Shown piece by piece: positions 43,722 through 52,425 of a stretch of DNA of 64,000 nucleotides. Origin of the DNA: Modestobacter muralis (GTDB taxonomy: Bacteria; Actinomycetota; Actinomycetes; Mycobacteriales; Geodermatophilaceae); contig NZ_JAAGWH010000010.1 of NCBI RefSeq assembly GCF_010682105.1, positions 16,866 to 80,865 of the forward strand, given 5' to 3'. Position 1 is the first letter of the stretch; each line of letters starts with the position of its first letter. Position numbers and translations under genes: made by a program. Under the pieces are notes generated by a model. It had not been told where the DNA came from and made no database searches. It worked only from the letters and a program-made list of their open reading frames with translations.

Positions 43722-44203
43722 CGGCCGGCGGCGTCGGTGACGTCGGTGAGGAACCGGGAGACCAGCGCCAGCTCCTCCTCGCTGTAGCCCGACATCGCCG
43801 CGCCCAGCGCCCGCTGGAGCCCACCGAAGTGCTCGGCGCCGGCGGTCATCGCCGACTCCGACATCTCCAGCACCACGCGGCGTCCGTCCCCGGGGTCACG
43901 GACGCGGCGCAGGTGGCCCACCCGCTCCAGCCGGTCCAGCAGCGCGGTGGTCGAGGCCGAGGCGAGTTCCACCGCCTCGCCGAGCCGGCCGGCGGTGATC
44001 GGCTGCCCGCTGCGCGCGGCGTCCATGACCGCGACCAGCGCACGGACGTCGGTCCGGTTCAGCCCGTGCGCGGTGGCGAACCGGGCGCCCACCGCATCGA
44101 GCTCGACGGTCAGCCTCCGGAGCAGCAGTGCGATGTCCAGCTGGGCCCTGGTCCGGTCACCGGCCCGGTCACCGGCCTGCTGCTCGCCTCGGTCGTCCGT
44201 CAC
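43679..44203 (-). CDS. MarR-family regulator
   Basis: A 174-residue winged-helix regulator. The recognition region SGQPITAGRLGEAVELASAS, then TTALLDRLERVGHLRRVRDP and GDGRRVVLEMS match the MarR helix-turn-helix and wing. GTG 44203 follows ACGGAGGTGCC. It is divergent from an MMPL transporter, and a palindrome lies in the 82-base gap. It probably represses the pump and itself until an effector binds. Its 3' end overlaps the end of the desulfurase-like gene. Confidence 0.93.
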   Translation of the reverse strand: MTDDRGEQQAGDRAGDRTRAQLDIALLLRRLTVELDAVGARFATAHGLNRTDVRALVAVMDAARSGQPITAGRLGEAVELASASTTALLDRLERVGHLRRVRDPGDGRRVVLEMSESAMTAGAEHFGGLQRALGAAMSGYSEEELALVSRFLTDVTDAAGRYARTTDEPDPRGS

Positions 44204-44245
44204 CGGGCACCTCCGTTCGCCGTCGGTCGTCGTCCGTCGTACGGT

Positions 44246-44270
44246 GAAGTCTCTCGACGATCGAGACTTC
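44246..44270. promoter_or_regulatory. Candidate MarR operator
   Basis: GAAGTCTC (44246-44253) and GAGACTTC (44263-44270) form an inverted repeat with a 9-base centre, in the gap between marR and the transporter, 15 bases before the transporter ATG. The size and position fit a MarR-dimer site. Confidence 0.65.
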
Positions 44271-44285
44271 TCCCCGAGGACACCG

Positions 44286-46412
44286 ATGCCCCGCCGCACA
44301 TCTGTACTCCGCTGGCTGCTCCCCGCCGTCATCGCCCTGCTCTGGCTGGGCCTCGCCGGCCCGCTGGGCGGGTTCGGCGGCAAGCTCGCCGAGGTGTCGG
44401 AGAACGACTCGGCCGTCTTCCTGCCCGACAGCGCGGAGTCGACCCGGGTCGCCGAGCTGCAGGCCGGGTTCCGCACCGAGCGCGCCCTCCCGGTCGTCCT
44501 GCTCTGGGAGAGCGAGGACGGCGCGCTCGAGGAGGCTGCGCTCACCGAGGTGGGCCGGCGCCTCGGGGACGCGGTCGCGGTCGCCGAGGAGGCCGGTGTC
44601 CTGGCGGGCGAGGCGTCCCCGCCGATCCCGTCCTCGGACGGCCTCGCGGTGCAGGCGGTGCTGCCGTTCAGCCCGGACCTGGGCGACACGCTGGGCGAGG
44701 TGGTCGCCGAGCTGCGCGCGCTGCCTGCCGTCGCGGGCACCACCGCCCACGTCACCGGCCCCGGGGCGACGTTCTCCGACTTCGCGGCGGGCTTCTCCGG
44801 CATCGACGGACTCCTCCTGCTGGCCGCGTTCGGCGTCGTGCTGCTGATCCTGCTGGTGGTCTACCGCAGCCCGCTGCTGCCGCTGCTGGTCATCAGCACC
44901 GCGGGCATGGCGCTGGTGGTCTCCCTCGCGGTCGCCTACCTGCTCGCCGAGCGGGGCTGGATCACGGTCAACGGGCAGAGCCAGGGCATCGCGTCGATCC
45001 TCGTCGTCGGTGCGGCCACCGACTACGGGCTGCTGCTGGTGGCCCGCTACCGGGAGGAGCTGCGGCTGGAGGAGTCCCGCTCCACGGCCATGCGGGTGGC
45101 GCTCCGGCAGTCCTGGGAGCCTATCGTCGCCAGCGGCGGCACCGTCGTCCTCGGTGTGCTGTGCCTGCTGTTCTCCGACTTGGGCTCCAACCGGGGTCTC
45201 GGCCCGATCTCCGCGGTGAGCATCGCCTTCGCCATGCTGGCCGCGCTGACCTTCCTGCCGGCCGTGCTCGTGCTGTTCGGTCGCGCGGCGTTCTGGCCGT
45301 TCCGGCCGCGGTACGGCGACGCACAGCAGCACGGCCGCGGCTGGGAGCGGGTGGCCACCGCGGTCGGCCGCCGCCCGGCCCGCGTGCTGGCGTGGACGCT
45401 GGTCGGGCTGTTCGCCCTCGCCGCGTTCCTGCCCACCTTCGACGACAGCGGCATCCCGCTGTCCGAGGCGGTGCGCGGGGGCTCGCCGTCGGCGGCCGGC
45501 CAGCAGGCCCTCGCCCGCCACTACGACGCCGGCTCGGCCACCCCGGCCAGCATCCTCACCCCGGTCGACGGCTGGCCGGACGTCGCCGCGGCCGCGGGCT
45601 CCGTCGCCGGCGTGGTCGACGTCGTCCCGTTCACCGGCGAGGCCGGGCCGCCCGGGGCCGGCGGCGGGGAGCCCGTCGAGTCCGCCGGGCTGGTGCGGCT
45701 GGACGCCACCCTCGGCGACGCACCCGACAGCGCCGCCGCCCAGTCCACCGTCGCGGAGCTGCGGACGACGCTGCGCGGCCTCGACCCCGGCACCCTCGTC
45801 GGCGGGACGACGGCGCAGGACCTGGACACCCAGGAGACCGCGGCCCGCGACCTGGCGGTGATCGTGCCCCTGGTGCTGCTGGTGATCACCGTCGTCCTGG
45901 CGCTGTTGCTGCGGGCCGTCGTGGTGCCGCTGCTGCTGGTCGCGACCGTCGCGCTGAGCACCGCGGCGACCGTCGGCCTGGGCGCGCTGGCGTTCGAGCA
46001 CGTCTTCGACTTCCCGGGCAGCGACCCGCAGGTGCTGCTGATCGGCTTCGTCTTCCTGGTCGCGCTGGGGATCGACTACAACATCTTCCTGATGACCCGG
46101 GCCCGCGAGGAGTCGATGCGGCACGGTACGCGGGCGGGCATCACCCGGGCGCTGACCGTCACCGGCGGGGTGATCACCAGCGCCGGGCTGGTCCTGGCCG
46201 CCACGTTCGGGGCGCTCACCGTGCTGCCGCTGGTGCTGCTCGTCCAGCTGGGCTTCCTGGTCGGCGTCGGCGTGCTGATCGACACCTTCGTCGTCCGCTC
46301 GCTGCTGGTGCCGGCCGCCGTCCACCTGCTCGGGGACCGCATCTGGTGGCCGAGCGCGCTGGCGGCGGGGCCGACCGCACCGGAGCGGGAGGGGGAGCCG
46401 GCCGGCGGCTGA
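44286..46412 (+). CDS. MMPL/RND-family transporter
   Basis: A 708-residue membrane transporter of the MMPL (RND) family with two repeats, each of one membrane segment, an outside domain and a cluster of about five further segments. The proton-relay motifs are visible as GAATDYGLLLVARYREEL and LGIDYNIFLMTRAREES. Actinobacterial members export lipids, siderophores or drugs. ATG 44286 follows CCCGAGGACACC. The divergent MarR regulator suggests induction by a toxic or lipidic compound. Confidence 0.94.
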   Translation: MPRRTSVLRWLLPAVIALLWLGLAGPLGGFGGKLAEVSENDSAVFLPDSAESTRVAELQAGFRTERALPVVLLWESEDGALEEAALTEVGRRLGDAVAVAEEAGVLAGEASPPIPSSDGLAVQAVLPFSPDLGDTLGEVVAELRALPAVAGTTAHVTGPGATFSDFAAGFSGIDGLLLLAAFGVVLLILLVVYRSPLLPLLVISTAGMALVVSLAVAYLLAERGWITVNGQSQGIASILVVGAATDYGLLLVARYREELRLEESRSTAMRVALRQSWEPIVASGGTVVLGVLCLLFSDLGSNRGLGPISAVSIAFAMLAALTFLPAVLVLFGRAAFWPFRPRYGDAQQHGRGWERVATAVGRRPARVLAWTLVGLFALAAFLPTFDDSGIPLSEAVRGGSPSAAGQQALARHYDAGSATPASILTPVDGWPDVAAAAGSVAGVVDVVPFTGEAGPPGAGGGEPVESAGLVRLDATLGDAPDSAAAQSTVAELRTTLRGLDPGTLVGGTTAQDLDTQETAARDLAVIVPLVLLVITVVLALLLRAVVVPLLLVATVALSTAATVGLGALAFEHVFDFPGSDPQVLLIGFVFLVALGIDYNIFLMTRAREESMRHGTRAGITRALTVTGGVITSAGLVLAATFGALTVLPLVLLVQLGFLVGVGVLIDTFVVRSLLVPAAVHLLGDRIWWPSALAAGPTAPEREGEPAGG

Positions 46413-46461
46413 GCCGGCCGGTCGCGCCGGGCCACCCCGCCGCGGACCCGGCCGGCCGGCG

Positions 46462-46626
46462 TCACTCCGGCCAGGACGTCAGGTGCCATCCGCGACACCG
46501 CGGGCACCGGTACGTGCGCTGCGGTGTCTTCTCGCGTTCGTCACCGGCATACCGGATGCGTGCCAGCGCCAGCTCCGCCGTCGCCTCGTCGCGGTACCGC
46601 CGCTTCACGCAGGCCCGACCGGTCAC
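46462..46626 (-). CDS. 54-residue zinc-ribbon-like protein
   Basis: A tiny basic protein: RACVKRRYRDEATAELALAR, then PQRTYRCPRCRGWHLTSWPE at the end. One CxxC pair at the C terminus and an upstream Cys pair could bind zinc. This type of small protein (KRRYRDE...CPRCxGWHLT) recurs in actinobacterial chromosomes and phages without a known function. GTG 46626 follows GAGGGGAG. The same frame stays open upstream to 46866, but that part is low-complexity and is probably not coding. Confidence 0.6.
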   Translation of the reverse strand: MTGRACVKRRYRDEATAELALARIRYAGDEREKTPQRTYRCPRCRGWHLTSWPE

Positions 46627-46823
46627 GCACCCGTCTCCCCTCGCCGTCCGACCACCTCGGAGTCGCCCTGCCGACGCTGTCGGCACCTCGGCCCCCCGGG
46701 ACGATGGTGCCCCGCTCCCCGTGCCGGCCGGTGGGGCCGTCGGCAGTCGGCACCAGTCACCCGTGGCCGGTCCGCGGCCCCGGCGCCTCCGGCCCGCGGT
46801 CGGCCTCCAGCAGGACGGCCCGG

Positions 46824-47507
46824 TCATCCCCGCGGGACGGCGAACGGCCCGGCCAGCGCGGCCCACTGGAGCAGCATGATCGTCTTCGCGTCGGCGATCC
46901 GGCCGTCGGCGACCTGGGTGAGCGCGGTGTCGAAGGGGAGCTCGCAGACCTCGATGTCCTCGCCCTCCTCGGCGAGCCCACCGCCCCGCCCGGCCCGGGT
47001 GGCGGCCGAGTAGGGCGCGGCAAAGAAGTGCAGCCGCTCGGTCACCGAGCCCGGGCTCATGTAGACCTCGAACACCGGCTCCAGCTCGCCGATCTGCACG
47101 CCCAGCTCCTCGGCCGCCTCGCGGCGGATGGCGGTCGCCGCGTCGTCGTCGTCCAGCAGGCCCGCAGCCGTCTCCAGCAGGATCCCGTCGGGATGGCCGT
47201 TGACGTACACCGGGTAGCGGAACTGACGGGCCAGCAGCACGGTCCGGCGGTCGGGGTCGTACAGCAGCACGGTGGCACCGTTGCCCCGGTCGTAGGTCTC
47301 CCGCTGCTGGGGACGCCAGCTGCCGTCTGCGCCCCGCACCTGGAGCGTGGTGCGGCGGAGGACGTGCCAGGCGGCGGCGAGCACCTCGACGTCGGTGACC
47401 CGGACGTCGGGGTTGCCGGTGAGGTCCCGGCCGACCCGGTCGAGCCCGGTGCGGCCCCGCTCGTCCGGGACGTCGACGCCGGGCACCGGGCGCGCCGGGG
47501 CGCTCAC
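46824..47507 (-). CDS. nudK: NudK-type NUDIX hydrolase (GDP-mannose pyrophosphatase-like)
   Basis: A 227-residue NUDIX protein. Its NUDIX box, GLLDDDDAATAIRREAAEEL followed by GV, is one residue shorter than the general consensus, as in Escherichia coli NudK. The upstream part RETYDRGNGATVLLYD and LLARQFRYPVYVNG also follows NudK. It would cleave GDP-mannose or ADP-ribose into the sugar phosphate and a nucleotide. The first glutamate of the general box is Asp, as permitted in this branch. GTG 47507 overlaps the stop of a 60-codon ORF (GTGA), so translation is coupled to it. Confidence 0.9.
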   Translation of the reverse strand: MSAPARPVPGVDVPDERGRTGLDRVGRDLTGNPDVRVTDVEVLAAAWHVLRRTTLQVRGADGSWRPQQRETYDRGNGATVLLYDPDRRTVLLARQFRYPVYVNGHPDGILLETAAGLLDDDDAATAIRREAAEELGVQIGELEPVFEVYMSPGSVTERLHFFAAPYSAATRAGRGGGLAEEGEDIEVCELPFDTALTQVADGRIADAKTIMLLQWAALAGPFAVPRG

Positions 47508-47686
47508 GCGGCGGCCCGTGCGGTCACGCCGGGGACGCCCCCGAGGCGGTGGCCGGCCGGGGTCAGGGGCCGGGCCGCCTCGTGCAGGGTGGTCGGGTCG
47601 GTGGCCATCGGGGCGGGGTCGTTGCCGGTGCCCGGGCGGTGGGACGCGGTGAGCAGGACGAGCATCGCTCGCAGAATCGAGGTCAT
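47504..47686 (-). CDS. 60-residue ORF coupled to nudK
   Basis: MTSILRAMLVLLTASHRPGT then a Pro/Thr/Ala-rich run, with no recognised family. Two facts support expression. TAGTCT lies exactly 6 bases before its ATG, the leaderless layout. Its TGA overlaps the nudK GTG. The N-terminal hydrophobic stretch is too short to be sure of a membrane segment. It may act mainly as a translated leader for nudK. Confidence 0.5.
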   Translation of the reverse strand: MTSILRAMLVLLTASHRPGTGNDPAPMATDPTTLHEAARPLTPAGHRLGGVPGVTARAAA

Positions 47687-47692
47687 GGCGAC

Positions 47693-47698
47693 AGACTA
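47693..47698 (-). promoter_or_regulatory. -10 element of the 60-residue ORF/nudK transcript
   Basis: On the minus strand TAGTCT is followed by 6 bases and the ATG at 47686. It adjoins the palindrome at 47699, so a bound regulator would block it. Confidence 0.5.
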
Positions 47699-47712
47699 TG
47701 CACAAACGTGCA
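47699..47712. promoter_or_regulatory. TGCAC-AAAC-GTGCA palindrome, candidate DeoR operator
   Basis: A 5-base inverted repeat with a 4-base centre in the 63-base gap between the nudK transcript and the DeoR-type regulator. It could serve autoregulation of the regulator and control of the nudK unit. Confidence 0.5.
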
Positions 47713-47749
47713 ACACTCGGAAGCACCTTGCAGACGGGAGAGAAGACAG

Positions 47750-48520
47750 ATGCTGGTGCCCCAACGTCGCGACCTGCTGCTGGACCGGTTGCGCCGGGAC
47801 GGGCGGGTCATCGCCAAGGACGTCGCTGCCGAGCTCGGGGTGAGCGAGGACAGCGTCCGGCGCGATCTGCGGGAGCTGGCCGCCGCGGGTCTGTGCCAGC
47901 GCGTCTACGGCGGGGCCGTCCCGTCCTCGCCGGCGGTGGCGGACTACGGGACCCGCCGCGGGGTGGCCGTGGACAGCAAGGCGCGGGTGGCCGCCGCGGC
48001 GGCTGCGCTGATCGAGCCCGGCGACACGGTCGTGCTGGACGGCGGGACGACCGCGCTCGCGGTGGTCCACGCCCTGCCGCGTGACCTCCGGGCCACGGTC
48101 GTCACGCACAGCCCCACCGTCGCCGCCGCGCTCGTCGACCACCCGACGGTCGAGGTCTACGTGGTGGGAGGCCGGCTGTTCAAGCACTCGGCGGTCGCCT
48201 CGGGAGCTGCGGCGGTGGAGGCGGCCGAGGTCGTCCACGCCGACCTGTTCCTGATGGGCGTCACCGGCGTGCACCCGGACAGCGGCCTGACCACCGGCGA
48301 CGCCGACGAGGCGGCGATGAAGCGGGCGCTGTCCCGGCGGGCGGCGGAGACCTACGTCCTGGCCAGCACCGAGAAGATCGGTGCGGCGTCCCGGTTCGCC
48401 GTCCTGCCGCTGGCTGCCGTGGCGGGCGTCGTCACCGACGCGCCGGCCGAGGACGCCGTCGTCTCCCGGCTCGTCCGGATGGGCGTGCCGATCGTCTGGG
48501 CGGGGGGCACCCCGGAGTGA
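47750..48520 (+). CDS. DeoR/GlpR-family sugar regulator
   Basis: A 256-residue DeoR-type repressor. The N-terminal helix-turn-helix (RRDLLLDRLRRDGRVIAKDV, then AAELGVSEDSVRRDLRELAA) is followed by the sugar-phosphate-binding DeoRC domain with VLDGGTTALAVVHAL, VVGGRLFKHS and FLMGVTGVHPDSGLTTGD. The effector is probably a phosphorylated sugar. ATG 47750 follows GACGGGAGAG. It is divergent from nudK with a palindrome between. The nearest sugar kinase in the window is far away. Confidence 0.93.
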   Translation: MLVPQRRDLLLDRLRRDGRVIAKDVAAELGVSEDSVRRDLRELAAAGLCQRVYGGAVPSSPAVADYGTRRGVAVDSKARVAAAAAALIEPGDTVVLDGGTTALAVVHALPRDLRATVVTHSPTVAAALVDHPTVEVYVVGGRLFKHSAVASGAAAVEAAEVVHADLFLMGVTGVHPDSGLTTGDADEAAMKRALSRRAAETYVLASTEKIGAASRFAVLPLAAVAGVVTDAPAEDAVVSRLVRMGVPIVWAGGTPE

Positions 48521-48742
48521 CCGCCGGCGGCTCCGCGCACCGACCACCGGTGCGGTCGGGGGCCGGGACCGGGCGTCCCGGCGCCGACCCCGCGGGCGGC
48601 GGCACACTGCACCAGATCGATCAGGTTGTGGGACCGGCCACGTGGCGGAATGCTCCGACGCGGCAGCGGTTCCCCCTGGCGGCAGGACCACCGCCCCTGC
48701 CCGCCGACGAACGTCCTGACCTCATGACCCCCGGAGACCACC

Positions 48743-49534
48743 GTGCGCACCCGCCTGACCCTGACCGCCGCCCTCGCCACCGCCCTGCTGCTCAGCTCCT
48801 GCGGCGGCGACTCCGACGACGCCGGCAGTGCCAGCGGCGGCGGCTCGGGTGAGGTCCTGCGCGTCGCCACCGAGGGCACCTACGCGCCCTTCTCCTTCCA
48901 CGACCCGGCCAACGGCAACGAGCTGACCGGCTACGACGTCGAGGTGGCGAAGGCCGTGGGCGAGAAGCTGGGCATGGAGGTCGAGTTCAGCGAGACGCAG
49001 TTCGACTCGATCTTCGCCGGCCTCGAGGCCAGCCGGTACGACGTCATCGCCAACCAGATCGGCGTCAACCCCGAGCGCGAGGCGAAGTACCTCTTCTCCA
49101 CGCCCTACACGTACTCCAACGGCGTGGTCATCACCCGGGCCGACGACACCAGCGTCAGCTCGCTGGCCGACATCGCGGGCAAGACCAGCGCGCAGTCGAC
49201 CACCAGCAACTTCGCCGAGGTCGCCACCGGTGCCGGTGCGAAGATCGAGGCCGTCGAGGGCTTCACGCAGGCGATCACGCTGCTCAAGCAGTCCCGCGTC
49301 GACGTCACCGTCAACGACAGCCTCGCCTTCCTGGAGTACCAGAAGAGCACCGGTGACCAGGACGTGAAGGTCGCTGCCGAGATCGACGACGACAGCCAGT
49401 CGGCGCTGCTCTTCCGCAAGGACGAGACCGAGCTGCAGACGAAGGTCGACGGGGCCCTGGACGAGCTGCGCACCGAGGGCACGCTGACCCAGATCTCGGA
49501 GAAGTACTTCGGCGAGGACGTCAGCCAGGAGTGA
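48743..49534 (+). CDS. Amino-acid (cystine-type) ABC transporter substrate-binding lipoprotein
   Basis: A 263-residue exported lipoprotein. The signal ends in the lipobox LLLSSC, followed by an acidic/glycine linker. The solute-binding family-3 motifs are present: [32 protein letters not shown] and [20 protein letters not shown], with [15 protein letters not shown]. The last resembles the cystine-binding proteins TcyA/FliY, so cystine or a polar amino acid is the likely ligand. GTG 48743 follows CGGAGACCACC. The 222-base leader upstream has GC-rich inverted repeats, but I recognise no riboswitch class in it. Confidence 0.93.
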   Translation: MRTRLTLTAALATALLLSSCGGDSDDAGSASGGGSGEVLRVATEGTYAPFSFHDPANGNELTGYDVEVAKAVGEKLGMEVEFSETQFDSIFAGLEASRYDVIANQIGVNPEREAKYLFSTPYTYSNGVVITRADDTSVSSLADIAGKTSAQSTTSNFAEVATGAGAKIEAVEGFTQAITLLKQSRVDVTVNDSLAFLEYQKSTGDQDVKVAAEIDDDSQSALLFRKDETELQTKVDGALDELRTEGTLTQISEKYFGEDVSQE

Positions 49535-50199
49535 ACGCGATCGACTGGGACCTGGTCCGCAGCAGCCTCGGCCCCCTGTTCGGGGGGCTGGTCACGGGCA
49601 CGCTGCCGCTGACGGCCGCGACCTTCGCCCTCGGGCTGGTCATCGCCGTGGTGGTCGCGCTCATGCGGCTGTCGGGCAACTGGCTGGTCTCCGCCCCCGC
49701 GCGGGCCTACGTCTCGGTCATCCGCGGCACCCCGCTGCTGCTGCAGCTGTTCATCGTGTTCTTCGGCCTGCCCTCGCTCGGGATCACGCTGGACCCCTGG
49801 CCGAGCGCGATCATCGCGCTGTCGCTCAACGTCGGGGCCTACGCCTCCGAGGCGGTGCGGGGGGCGATCCTCGCGGTGCCGCGCGGGCAGTGGGAGGCGG
49901 CGATGACCGTGGGGATGGGCCGGGTCACGACACTGCGGCGGGTGGTGCTGCCGCAGGCCGCGCGCATCGCCGTCCCGTCGCTGAGCAACACGCTCATCTC
50001 GCTGGTCAAGGACACCTCGCTGGTCTCGGTGATCCTGGTGACCGAGCTGCTGCGGAAGGCCCAGGAGATCGCGGCGCCGAGCTTCGCCTTCTTCACGCTC
50101 TACGGCGTCGCCGCCGTCTACTACTGGGTGGTGTGCCTCGTGCTGTCCTTCGGTCAGACCCGGCTGGAGACCAAGCTGTCCCGGCACGTGGCCGTATGA
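49531..50199 (+). CDS. Amino-acid ABC transporter permease
   Basis: A 222-residue HisM/TcyB-type permease with about five membrane segments. The EAA cytoplasmic loop motif appears as [20 protein letters not shown] followed by [14 protein letters not shown]. The N-terminal [18 protein letters not shown] is the usual family signature. The GTG start overlaps the stop of the binding-protein gene (GTGA). It forms the membrane channel of the importer with the ATPase that overlaps its end. Confidence 0.95.
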   Translation: MNAIDWDLVRSSLGPLFGGLVTGTLPLTAATFALGLVIAVVVALMRLSGNWLVSAPARAYVSVIRGTPLLLQLFIVFFGLPSLGITLDPWPSAIIALSLNVGAYASEAVRGAILAVPRGQWEAAMTVGMGRVTTLRRVVLPQAARIAVPSLSNTLISLVKDTSLVSVILVTELLRKAQEIAAPSFAFFTLYGVAAVYYWVVCLVLSFGQTRLETKLSRHVAV

Positions 50200-50951
50200 G
50201 CGCCCCGCTGCTGGAGGCCCGCGGGCTGGTCAAGTCCTTCGGCGACAACCGCGTGCTGCGCGGCATCGACGTCACAGTGCCGGCCGGGTCGGTCACCTGC
50301 TTGATCGGGCCCTCGGGCTCGGGCAAGACGACGGTGCTGCGCAGCCTCAACGGGCTGGAGATGCCCGAGGCCGGCACGGTCCGGATCGGCGACGTGCAGC
50401 TGGACTGCGGGAGCCGGCCCGACGCACGCGCGGTCGCCCGGCTGCGCGGCCAGAGCGGCATGGTCTTCCAGGCGCACAACCTGTTCCCGCACCTGACCGT
50501 GCTGGACAACGTGACCTCCGGGCCGGTGTTCGCCCAGGGCCGGTCGAAGGCCGAGGCGCGGGAGGAGGCCCGGGCGTTGCTGGAGCGGGTGGGTCTGGCC
50601 GACAAGGCCGACTCCTACCCCGTGCAGCTGTCCGGCGGGCAGCAGCAGCGCGTCGGCATCGCCCGCGCACTGGCCACCAAGCCCAAGGTCGTGCTCTTCG
50701 ACGAGCCCACCAGCGCCCTGGACCCCGAGCTCGTGGGTGAGGTGCTGCGGGTGATGCAGTCACTGGCCGCTGAGGGCTGGACGATGGTCGTGGTCACCCA
50801 CGAGATGCGCTTCGCCCGTCAGGTCGCCGACCAGGTGCTGTTCCTCGACGGCGGCGTGGTCGTGGAGCAGGGCCCGCCCTCGGAGGTGCTCGTCGAGCCG
50901 CGCGAGGCCCGCACCCGGCAGTTCCTGCAGCGCCTGCTCGACCCGCTCTAG
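50196..50951 (+). CDS. Amino-acid ABC transporter ATP-binding protein
   Basis: A 251-residue ABC ATPase with Walker [10 protein letters not shown], signature LSGGQQQR, Walker [13 protein letters not shown] and the switch His in VVVTHEM. The Q-loop context [19 protein letters not shown] resembles the TcyN/TcyC cystine ATPases. ATG 50196 overlaps the permease stop (ATGA). It completes the importer. Confidence 0.96.
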   Translation: MSAPLLEARGLVKSFGDNRVLRGIDVTVPAGSVTCLIGPSGSGKTTVLRSLNGLEMPEAGTVRIGDVQLDCGSRPDARAVARLRGQSGMVFQAHNLFPHLTVLDNVTSGPVFAQGRSKAEAREEARALLERVGLADKADSYPVQLSGGQQQRVGIARALATKPKVVLFDEPTSALDPELVGEVLRVMQSLAAEGWTMVVVTHEMRFARQVADQVLFLDGGVVVEQGPPSEVLVEPREARTRQFLQRLLDPL

Positions 50952-50982
50952 GCCGGCCGCGGCGCCGTCGTCCCGCTCGCGG

Positions 50983-51876
50983 TCAGGAGCGGTCGCCCGC
51001 CGGGGCGGGCTGGTCGGCGCCGGTGGCCGCCTGGGTCGCCGCCCAGCTGGACAGCACCTTCAGCCCGTCCTCGGACGGCGTCCCCGGCTGGGCGGTGTAG
51101 ATGGTCAGCCGCAGGTCCGGTGACCCCGCGGCGGGCAGGTCGAGGGTGCAGTAGCCCAGCTCCAGGTCACCGACGACGGGGTGGTGGAACCGCTTGGCGC
51201 CGTCGTGGTGGATGCGGACGTCGTGGGCGGCCCAGCGGGTGCGGAACTCCTCGCTGACCGTGGACAGCTCACCGACGAGCTCGCGCAGCGCCGTGTCGTG
51301 CGGACGGCGGCCGGCCTCGGCGCGCAGCAGCGCCACGGTGATCGCCGTGGCGCCGTCCCAGTCCTCGTAGTAGTCGTGCGCGGCCGGGTCGAGGAACTGG
51401 AACCGGGCGAAGTTCACCGGCCGGCGCGCGCCGCTGAACATCGGTGAGTGCAGCGCCCAGCCCAGCGTGTTGGTGGCCAGGACGTCGAGCCGCCCGTTGG
51501 CGACGAACGCGGCCGAGCCGGTCATCGTGTCCAGCATCCACTGCACCCGCGGCGGGAGGGCGGCCCGCGCCCGGCGCTGGGGTGTGCGGCTCGGGCGGGC
51601 CGCCCGGGCCAGGTCGAACAGGTAGGTGCGCTCGGCCTCGTCCAGCTGCAGCGCCCGGGCGACGGCCTCGAGCACGTCCTCGGACACGCCGGCGATGTGG
51701 CCCTTCTCCAGCCGGGTGTACCAGTCGGTGCTCACACCGGCGAGGACGGCGACCTCCTCGCGCCGCAGCCCCGGCACGCGCCGCCGTCCACCGCCGGCGA
51801 GCAGCCCGGCCTGCTGCGGGGTGATCCGGGCCCGCCGGGTGGTGAGGAAGTCGCGGATGTCGGCGCGGTTGTCCAC
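50983..51876 (-). CDS. MmyB-like helix-turn-helix regulator (second copy)
   Basis: A 297-residue XRE-type regulator with the MmyB-like ligand domain. The helix-turn-helix reads [20 protein letters not shown] then TRLEKGHIAGVSEDVLEAVA; the ligand domain includes VLATNTLGWALHSPMF and FLDPAAHDYYEDWDGA. It is a distant paralogue of the regulator at 37317. GTG 51876 is chosen because TAGCGT lies 7 bases upstream with no ribosome binding site at any alternative. It is divergent from a cupin/alcohol dehydrogenase/MFS operon, its likely target. Confidence 0.92.
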   Translation of the reverse strand: MDNRADIRDFLTTRRARITPQQAGLLAGGGRRRVPGLRREEVAVLAGVSTDWYTRLEKGHIAGVSEDVLEAVARALQLDEAERTYLFDLARAARPSRTPQRRARAALPPRVQWMLDTMTGSAAFVANGRLDVLATNTLGWALHSPMFSGARRPVNFARFQFLDPAAHDYYEDWDGATAITVALLRAEAGRRPHDTALRELVGELSTVSEEFRTRWAAHDVRIHHDGAKRFHHPVVGDLELGYCTLDLPAAGSPDLRLTIYTAQPGTPSEDGLKVLSSWAATQAATGADQPAPAGDRS

Positions 51877-51883
51877 CCCCTCG

Positions 51884-51889
51884 ACGCTA
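51884..51889 (-). promoter_or_regulatory. -10 element of leaderless MmyB-like regulator gene
   Basis: On the minus strand TAGCGT precedes the GTG at 51876 by 7 bases. Confidence 0.5.
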
Positions 51890-51905
51890 CGACGTGGCAC
51901 GCGGC

Positions 51906-51932
51906 GTGGGGGGTCGAGCTCCTACCCCCCAC
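51906..51932. promoter_or_regulatory. Candidate operator before the cupin operon
   Basis: GTGGGGGGT (51906-51914) is mirrored by ACCCCCCAC (51924-51932) across 9 bases, in the 131-base gap between the divergent regulator and the cupin gene. Confidence 0.55.
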
Positions 51933-52007
51933 AGACCCGCCCTCCCAGGCGCGCGTCCGCAGGCGTTCGGTGGAGACCGACCGACCACCGATTCCCGAGG
52001 GACGACC

Positions 52008-52409
52008 GTGCAGATCACCCGCAGCTCCACCGACACCCTGAAGGGCCCGGCCGACTGGTTCACCGGCGACGTCTACATCGACGCCGTCGCCGCCGCCCCC
52101 GCGCCGTCCCGGGTCACCGCCAACCTCGTGCACTTCATGCCCGGGGCGCGCACCCACTGGCACCGCCACCCCCTCGGCCAGACCGTGTTCGTCACCGAGG
52201 GCGTGGGCCTGTGCCAGCGCCGCGGCGGGCCGGTCGAGGTCATCCGCCCCGGCGACCGCGTGTTCTTCGAGGCCGACGAGGAGCACTGGCACGGTGCTGC
52301 CCCGGACCGGCTGATGGTCCACCTGGCGATCAACGAGGCCAGCGACGACCACGCCGTCGTGCACTGGCTGACGCCGGTGACCGACGCCGAGTACACCCCC
52401 ACCCACTGA
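52008..52409 (+). CDS. Cupin-domain protein
   Basis: A 133-residue single-domain cupin. The first cupin motif is [20 protein letters not shown] with HxH metal ligands; the second is [16 protein letters not shown]. It resembles the small cupins often annotated (R)-mandelonitrile lyase-like and found beside dehydrogenases and MmyB-type regulators. Enzymatic function is unproven. GTG 52008 follows GAGGGACG. The alcohol dehydrogenase follows 16 bases later. Confidence 0.9.
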   Translation: MQITRSSTDTLKGPADWFTGDVYIDAVAAAPAPSRVTANLVHFMPGARTHWHRHPLGQTVFVTEGVGLCQRRGGPVEVIRPGDRVFFEADEEHWHGAAPDRLMVHLAINEASDDHAVVHWLTPVTDAEYTPTH

Positions 52410-52425
52410 GCACCTGGAGACCCTC

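Noticed and set aside
43433..46879. A plus-strand frame of 1148 codons across the MMPL region
   Set aside because: It overlaps a real MMPL transporter in another frame and reads as Arg/Ala/Gly repeats.
48521..48742. SAM or cystine-related riboswitch before the ABC transporter
   Set aside because: GC-rich inverted repeats exist, but no conserved SAM-I, SAM-IV or other known core could be aligned by eye.
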